This document shows positions 7,410 through 10,557 of a DNA stretch of 10,557 nucleotides, piece after piece. Source of the DNA: Planctomycetota bacterium (GTDB lineage Bacteria; Planctomycetota; UBA8742; SKZP01; JAIOTL01); the NCBI GenBank assembly GCA_021106775.1, contig JAIOTL010000073.1, positions 1-10,557 on the forward strand, written 5' to 3'. Every line of letters starts with the position of its first letter. Within the stretch, counting starts at the first letter, position 1. The notes below the pieces were generated by a model that made no database searches, was not told the DNA's origin, and saw nothing but the letters and a program-made list of their open reading frames with translations. Position numbers and translations under genes: made by a program.

Positions 7410-7658
7410 ATGTCATTGCGAGGAGAGAGCAAAAGCGACAGACGAAGCAATCTCAGGGAATCCATCGAGGGGTACAAGCACACTTTTCTATTTTCATGCA
7501 CAAAAACCGGTAGTTCGTCGAAACCAAGGGTATTTTCCGCCTTCGCTAACAAAAATCGTCAAATGTTCGGCAAAGTAACCATTCTTTTAGGTTGTATTCG
7601 ATGGAACACAGGGATTGCTACGCAAAGAAAAAGCATCAATGATGCCTCGCAATGACAT
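7410..7658. repeat. 249-bp MITE-like element with inverted CATTGCGAGG ends
   Basis: The ends ATGTCATTGCGAGG (7410-7423) and CCTCGCAATGACAT (7645-7658) are perfect inverted repeats of 14 bp. Moving inward, each arm continues with AGCAATC(T/C)C and TCCATCGA in the same order, so each arm is a whole copy of the repeat at 2239-2290. About 130 bp of unrelated sequence forms the centre. A frame of about 80 codons across it lacks a ribosome site and is not a gene. This element fills most of the 322-bp gap 7388-7709; the remaining bases show nothing else. Confidence 0.85.
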
Positions 7659-7709
7659 ACAATTATCGTATTAGTGCAGTAGTTAGGGGCATAACCTATA
7701 TCAGATATT

Positions 7710-8288
7710 TTATGCGTTTGGTGATGATGGTGGCTTGATTTCGCCGTTAATTGCACGACGGATTTCACCAGCAATCGTTTCAACTTTCGGAAGCCTGCCT
7801 TTTGACTCGTGTCCGCATGCAAGCCAGCCTTCTTCAGGCTCAAGAATATAATACCCGAAATCCCTGAGTTTTTTGAGATTTCCTTGCACAATCGGGTGAT
7901 TGAACATGCGGTGATTCATCGCCGGTGCAATAATCGTCGGGCAGTCAACAGCAATTGCAACCGTGGAAAGCGCATCGTCAGCAATGCCGTTGGCAAGCTT
8001 GCTTATTATGTTTGCAGTTGCCGGCGCAATACACAAAACCTTCGCAATATCTGCCAGATTTATATGCACAGGAACCCCATCTTTACTGCCTTCCCACAAA
8101 TCCGTCAACACAGGATTCTGTGTGAGATTAGCAAAGGTAACCGGTGCAATAAGTTTTGTGGCATTTTCGGTCATCACTATCCGACAGTCAAAATCATCAC
8201 GCAACAATGTAATCAGATTGCCAACCTTAAACGCAGCAATACCCGAACTTACGCCGATTATAACCGTTTTCTTACTTCCATTATTCAT
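7710..8288 (-). CDS. coaC: Phosphopantothenoylcysteine decarboxylase (stand-alone CoaC)
   Basis: It is an FMN-dependent flavoprotein that decarboxylates 4'-phosphopantothenoylcysteine to 4'-phosphopantetheine in coenzyme A synthesis. The 192 residues equal the N-terminal half of the usual CoaBC fusion. Visible features are GVSSGIAAFK (12-21), catalytic His75 in VHINLAD, APATANIISKLANGIADD (88-105), the PAMN motif ending at Asn125, and WLACG with Cys158 followed by KGRLPKVETI. His75, Asn125 and Cys158 match the E. coli positions exactly. It ends near residue 180 plus a short tail, and no CoaB domain follows: after the stop there is only the repeat element. CoaB must be encoded elsewhere or replaced. 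ATG lies 1 bp after the mlaF stop, with GAGGA inside the end of mlaF, so it is probably translationally coupled. EpiD-like enzymes share the fold but fit less well. Confidence 0.93.
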   Translation of the reverse strand: MNNGSKKTVIIGVSSGIAAFKVGNLITLLRDDFDCRIVMTENATKLIAPVTFANLTQNPVLTDLWEGSKDGVPVHINLADIAKVLCIAPATANIISKLANGIADDALSTVAIAVDCPTIIAPAMNHRMFNHPIVQGNLKKLRDFGYYILEPEEGWLACGHESKGRLPKVETIAGEIRRAINGEIKPPSSPNA

Positions 8289-8289
8289 T

Positions 8290-9135
8290 TTAATCCTCGC
8301 TTATGTTCTGTGCCGGATTGAACCTATAGCCTGCTTCATCTTTGTTGCCACCGGAAATGAATTGCAGCACAATAGGGTCATTGCTTTTCTTGAATTCTTC
8401 TGGTGTACCAATTTTTTCGATTTTACCCTGATGAAGCATAATTATCTTATCCGAGATGCGAAATGCTGAATGCATGTCATGAGTTACAATCAACGACGTA
8501 ATCCTGAGTTTTTTAGTTAGGTCAATAATCATATTGTCAACCGTAGTTGCAACAATCGGGTCAAGACCTGCATTAGGTTCGTCAAAGAATATTATCTCAG
8601 GGTCAAGGGCAATTGCACGCGCCAGTCCCACTCGCTTTTTCATACCACCTGAGAGTTGTGCCGGATACATATCCTCAATATTCTTCAATTCAACAAGTTC
8701 AAGCTTTGATTTCACCAGAATCTCAATAGTATCTTCAGGCAAATCCGTATGATGCCGAATTGGCAGAGCAACATTATCTCTAACAGTCATAGAATTGAAC
8801 AATGCTGCCGACTGAAACAAAACCCCGAAACGTTTCCGAACCTGATTCAAGCCAATTTCTTTGATGCGCGTAATTTCTTTACCTGCGATGTGAATTTTGC
8901 CTTTTGAGGGTTTCAGCGCACCAATAATGCATTTCAGAAGTGTGCTTTTTCCACCTCCCGAACCACCGATAATACATGCTGTCTCACCCTTAAAAACCTT
9001 GAACGACATACCGCGAAGAACTTCATTTTTACCAAAATTCTTGTAAATATTCGTAACTTCAATCATCGGAATTTTCTTCTGCTCAAGCTTTTCCGTTCTG
9101 CCGATAACCTGTGTTGTTTCCTTTGACCTGCTCAT
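8290..9135 (-). CDS. ABC transporter ATP-binding protein, MlaF/Ttg2A type
   Basis: A cytoplasmic ATPase subunit of the kind that powers phospholipid or lipophilic-substrate transport with an MlaE permease and MCE proteins. In 281 residues it shows Walker A GGSGGGKST (57-65), Q-loop Q108 in VLFQSAALFNSMTV, signature LSGGMKKRVGLARA (161-174), Walker B IIFFDEP (181-187), D-loop GLDP (190-193) and switch His219. FQSAALFNSMTV, SGGMKKR and VTHDMHSA are typical of this subfamily. DEPNAGLDP has Asn where Thr is usual. The first ATG directly follows the yjbQ stop (TAAATG); another ATG at residue 24 (9066) begins MIEVTNIYKNFG and gives a more usual length of 258, so the start is uncertain. No permease, MCE or MlaB/C-like gene lies nearby, so its partners must be elsewhere. 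Confidence 0.92.
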   Translation of the reverse strand: MSRSKETTQVIGRTEKLEQKKIPMIEVTNIYKNFGKNEVLRGMSFKVFKGETACIIGGSGGGKSTLLKCIIGALKPSKGKIHIAGKEITRIKEIGLNQVRKRFGVLFQSAALFNSMTVRDNVALPIRHHTDLPEDTIEILVKSKLELVELKNIEDMYPAQLSGGMKKRVGLARAIALDPEIIFFDEPNAGLDPIVATTVDNMIIDLTKKLRITSLIVTHDMHSAFRISDKIIMLHQGKIEKIGTPEEFKKSNDPIVLQFISGGNKDEAGYRFNPAQNISED

Positions 9136-9534
9136 TTACGCACCACCATTGATAATTTTGACATTGAATTTGCGCGAACGAGGTCCGTCGAATTCGCAGA
9201 AGAATATGCTCTGCCAGGTGCCAAGTACAAGATTTCCGTTCTTAATAATTACATTTACCGATGTGCCGACAAGACTGGATTTTATATGTGCTGCGGAATT
9301 TCCCTCAGCATGCCTATAATTTGCTTTCCATGGAATCATTTTATCGAGATGGGTTAGAATATCGTGAATTACGTCGGGATCAGCATCTTCGTTAATTGTA
9401 ACTGCCGCCGTTGTGTGTGGCACATAAACCATGCACAAACCGGCCTGTACACCAAGTTCAGTTACATATGTCTGCACCTGCGAGGTAATGCTTATCATCT
9501 CGTCGTGATTATTCGTTTGAATATTGAACTGCAT
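9136..9534 (-). CDS. yjbQ: YjbQ / UPF0047 family protein
   Basis: A small cytoplasmic protein of a near-universal family (COG0432), sometimes described as a secondary thiamine-phosphate synthase; the physiological role is unsettled. Numbered from the start chosen here (132 residues): VPHTTAAVTINEDADPDV (38-55), Tyr73-Arg-His75, GNSAAHIKSSLVG (78-90), LGTWQ (104-108) and EFDGPRSRK (114-122), the conserved core in the usual order and at usual length. ATGs exist at 9555, 9537 and 9534; only the last two have a ribosome site (AGGA, 4 or 7 bases upstream), and 9534 has the better spacing. It is the first gene of the yjbQ-mlaF-coaC operon; its stop codon abuts the next ATG. Any promoter must lie in the 9535-9758 divergent gap. 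Confidence 0.93.
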   Translation of the reverse strand: MQFNIQTNNHDEMISITSQVQTYVTELGVQAGLCMVYVPHTTAAVTINEDADPDVIHDILTHLDKMIPWKANYRHAEGNSAAHIKSSLVGTSVNVIIKNGNLVLGTWQSIFFCEFDGPRSRKFNVKIINGGA

Positions 9535-9582
9535 CATCTTTTCCTGTACATGCATGATTGAATTACTAAATTACAATTATTG

Positions 9583-9697
9583 ACCCATAAAAGCGAAGTA
9601 AAAAGGAACTCCTTTTACGGAGCTTCCGCGAAAAAACCACTAAAAAAACGAAGTTTTTAAGAGTTTTTTGAAAAAAACGCTTTGGTTTATGAGCGAA
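9583..9697. repeat. Cluster of A/T-rich palindromes in the divergent yjbQ/HD-gene gap
   Basis: Three palindromes follow one another: GTAAAAAGGA/TCCTTTTAC (9598-9618, one bulged A), AAAAAC-GAA-GTTTTT (9644-9658) and GTTTTTT-GA-AAAAAAC (9663-9678). They are flanked by loosely inverted ends, CCATAAAAGCG on the left and CGCTTTGGTTTATG on the right. The block sits between two genes read away from each other, so it cannot be a shared 3' terminator; it may be a decayed repeat element or part of a divergent control region. TATAAC at 9721-9726 resembles a -10 box for the HD gene but I find no good -35. Confidence 0.5.
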
Positions 9698-9758
9698 AAA
9701 GCCAGCATAAGGAACAAAATTATAACTATCTACGAGAATGTTTTGAGGATTGTAAATA

Positions 9759-10367
9759 ATGTCAGACGAAAAAGAACATGCGGATTTTGGAAATATTGTG
9801 AATTTTTTGTTCGAGGTTCAGATGCTCAGTAATGTGCCAAGAAGCGGATACAGCGTGCTTGGCGGAGTAAAACAGAGCGTTGCGGAACACAGCTTTAACA
9901 TTGCCATGATTGCATACGCGATGTCGCAGATAAATTCGGACATTGACGCGTTTAAGCTTGTAAAAATGTGTTTGCTGCATGATTTGGCGGAAGTTCGCAC
10001 CGGTGACCAGCATTATATCAACAAAAAATACGTTCATGCGGATGAAAAGCAAGTTATTGCTGACCAAAGCGTGAATCTACCTAACGGAGACGATTACATT
10101 CAATTAATGTGCGAATTCAACGAGAATAAGACTATGGAAGCGCAATTGGCGCATGATGCTGACCAGCTTGAGCTTTTGCTTGTGTTAAAGCGTGCAACAG
10201 ACATTGGACACCAGGATGCCAAGAAATGGGCGTATTATGCGCAGAAAAGAATCAAAACGGAAATCGGACAGAAACTTGCTGAGACAATTGCGAAAACACG
10301 CAGCGACGCCTGGTGGTTCACCGACGACGAGGATTGGTGGGTGAATGCGAACAATAATCAGAAATAG
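9759..10367 (+). CDS. HD-domain hydrolase, YfbR/HDDC2-like 5'-nucleotidase
   Basis: The 202-residue cytoplasmic protein has the metal-binding HD superfamily set: His44 in SVAEHSFNIAMIA, His74-Asp75 in LLHDLAEVRTGD, Glu78, and an Asp in AHDADQLELL (Asp135 by alignment of the aD-x-Le pattern). EHS...HD-xx-E-xx-tGD is characteristic of the HD_3 branch that includes the 5'-deoxynucleotidase YfbR and human HDDC2, which remove phosphate from (deoxy)nucleoside monophosphates. Length matches that branch. The substrate cannot be read from sequence. GAGGA lies nine bases before ATG, slightly long. The Trp-rich end (WWFTDDEDWW) is a little unusual. The nnrE start lies 9 bp after its TAG with its ribosome site overlapping that stop, so the two were probably co-translated. 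Confidence 0.88.
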   Translation: MSDEKEHADFGNIVNFLFEVQMLSNVPRSGYSVLGGVKQSVAEHSFNIAMIAYAMSQINSDIDAFKLVKMCLLHDLAEVRTGDQHYINKKYVHADEKQVIADQSVNLPNGDDYIQLMCEFNENKTMEAQLAHDADQLELLLVLKRATDIGHQDAKKWAYYAQKRIKTEIGQKLAETIAKTRSDAWWFTDDEDWWVNANNNQK

Positions 10368-10557
10368 GAGCGGATTATGAAGGACTTCAACCGTGCTGAG
10401 ATGCGTGAGCTTGACAGAGCAACAATCGAGGCATCTTTTTCTAGTTCCATCCGTTCTTTCTGCAATTCCAGTCTTAAGTCTTCAGCAGAACTTCGAGGCT
10501 CTTTTTTTGCTGGGGTTTGTTTGCCGTTTGATGAGAAAAATTCAATATCATCATCAA
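10358..10557 (-). CDS. Unidentified partial coding frame entering from the window end
   Basis: On the minus strand a frame is open from the window end to a TGA at 10360-10358 (65 codons, no start visible). The first 42 residues look like real protein: an acidic start DDDIEFF, a Lys/Pro linker QTPAKKEPRSSAED, then a charged helix RLELQKERMELEKDA. From about 10432 downward the frame is antisense to the nnrE start and the HD gene end and loses this character. The true gene is probably represented only by 10431-10557. I do not recognise the family. Confidence 0.4.
   Translation of the reverse strand, partial: DDDIEFFSSNGKQTPAKKEPRSSAEDLRLELQKERMELEKDASIVALSSSRISARLKSFIIRSYF
10377..10557 (+). CDS. 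nnrE: NAD(P)H-hydrate epimerase, N-terminal fragment, homology lost after codon 18
   Basis: ATG at 10377 has an excellent AGGAG six bases upstream and encodes MKDFNRAEMRELDRATIE, the typical opening of YjeF-N/NnrE proteins, which repair damaged NAD(P)HX by epimerisation. After codon 18 (base 10430) the expected G-I-P...MENAG segment is absent. The frame stays open to the window end but encodes a Ser/Phe-rich run that looks antisense, because the opposite strand there reads as a plausible protein. The gene is therefore broken by a rearrangement or joined to foreign sequence by assembly error. The 18-codon match is short, but the context (ribosome site, spacing, strand) supports it. Confidence 0.6.
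   Translation, partial: MKDFNRAEMRELDRATIEASFSSSIRSFCNSSLKSSAELRGSFFAGVCLPFDEKNSISSS

Noticed and set aside
2239..7658. Possible CRISPR array from the recurring palindromic repeats
   Set aside because: Copies are in both orientations, irregularly spaced over kilobases, and have no cas genes nearby.
7559..7891. 110-codon minus-strand frame, and a plus-strand frame of about 80 codons at 7410-7655
   Set aside because: The first overlaps the 3' end of coaC in another frame; the second lies inside the inverted-repeat element. Neither has a ribosome site or protein-like composition.
7809..8469. Two overlapping plus-strand frames of about 170 codons
   Set aside because: Antisense to coaC and the end of the mlaF-like gene, both of which have full catalytic motifs.
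9136..9555. Longer yjbQ reading frame starting at 9555
   Set aside because: No ribosome site precedes that ATG, whereas AGGA is well placed for the ATG at 9534, where family similarity begins.

Overview
The window reads as roughly 40% GC chromosomal DNA from an uncultivated Gram-negative bacterium. An outer-membrane barrel of the DUF3187 type, a lipoprotein signal peptide and an Mla-type lipid-transport ATPase support a double-membrane cell. I cannot assign a phylum: the SMC, GluRS and PheS proteins look like those of PVC- or FCB-type lineages, but this is an impression and not a search result. No tRNA, rRNA, CRISPR array or transposase gene was seen.

Layout. (1) 1-2067 (+): the hinge-to-C-terminus part of the chromosome condensation ATPase SMC, cut by the window edge. 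(2) 2068-2549: a convergent intergenic gap packed with fragments of several dispersed repeat families. (3) 2550-5217 (-): two aminoacyl-tRNA synthetase genes, gltX then pheS, separated by a long imperfect hairpin repeat; pheT is not next to pheS. (4) 5236-5363: a 128-bp inverted-repeat element immediately upstream of gltX. (5) 5474-7387 (+): a DUF3187 outer-membrane protein followed by a lipoprotein of unknown function. (6) 7410-7658: a second, 249-bp inverted-repeat element. (7) 9534-7710 (-): a tight three-gene operon, yjbQ - mlaF-like ATPase - coaC, with gaps of 0 and 1 bp. (8) 9556-9758: a divergent intergenic region with a cluster of A/T-rich palindromes. (9) 9759-end (+): an HD-domain nucleotidase followed 9 bp later by the start of an NAD(P)H-hydrate epimerase gene. 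Its homology stops after 18 codons, where an apparently coding frame on the other strand takes over.

The genes are mostly housekeeping: chromosome organisation, tRNA charging, coenzyme A synthesis, metabolite repair and envelope maintenance. I do not see a defence island, biosynthetic cluster or other complete novel system. The most interesting material is between the genes. Eight copies of short palindromic repeats share the plan TGTCATT...AATC and show compensatory base changes in the stem next to it (ATTGC/GCAAT, ATTCC/GGAAT, ATTAC/GTAAT). This suggests one structured, mobile repeat superfamily and not unrelated repeats. The other point to check is the sharp coding-strand switch near 10430, which is either a rearrangement or an assembly chimera.
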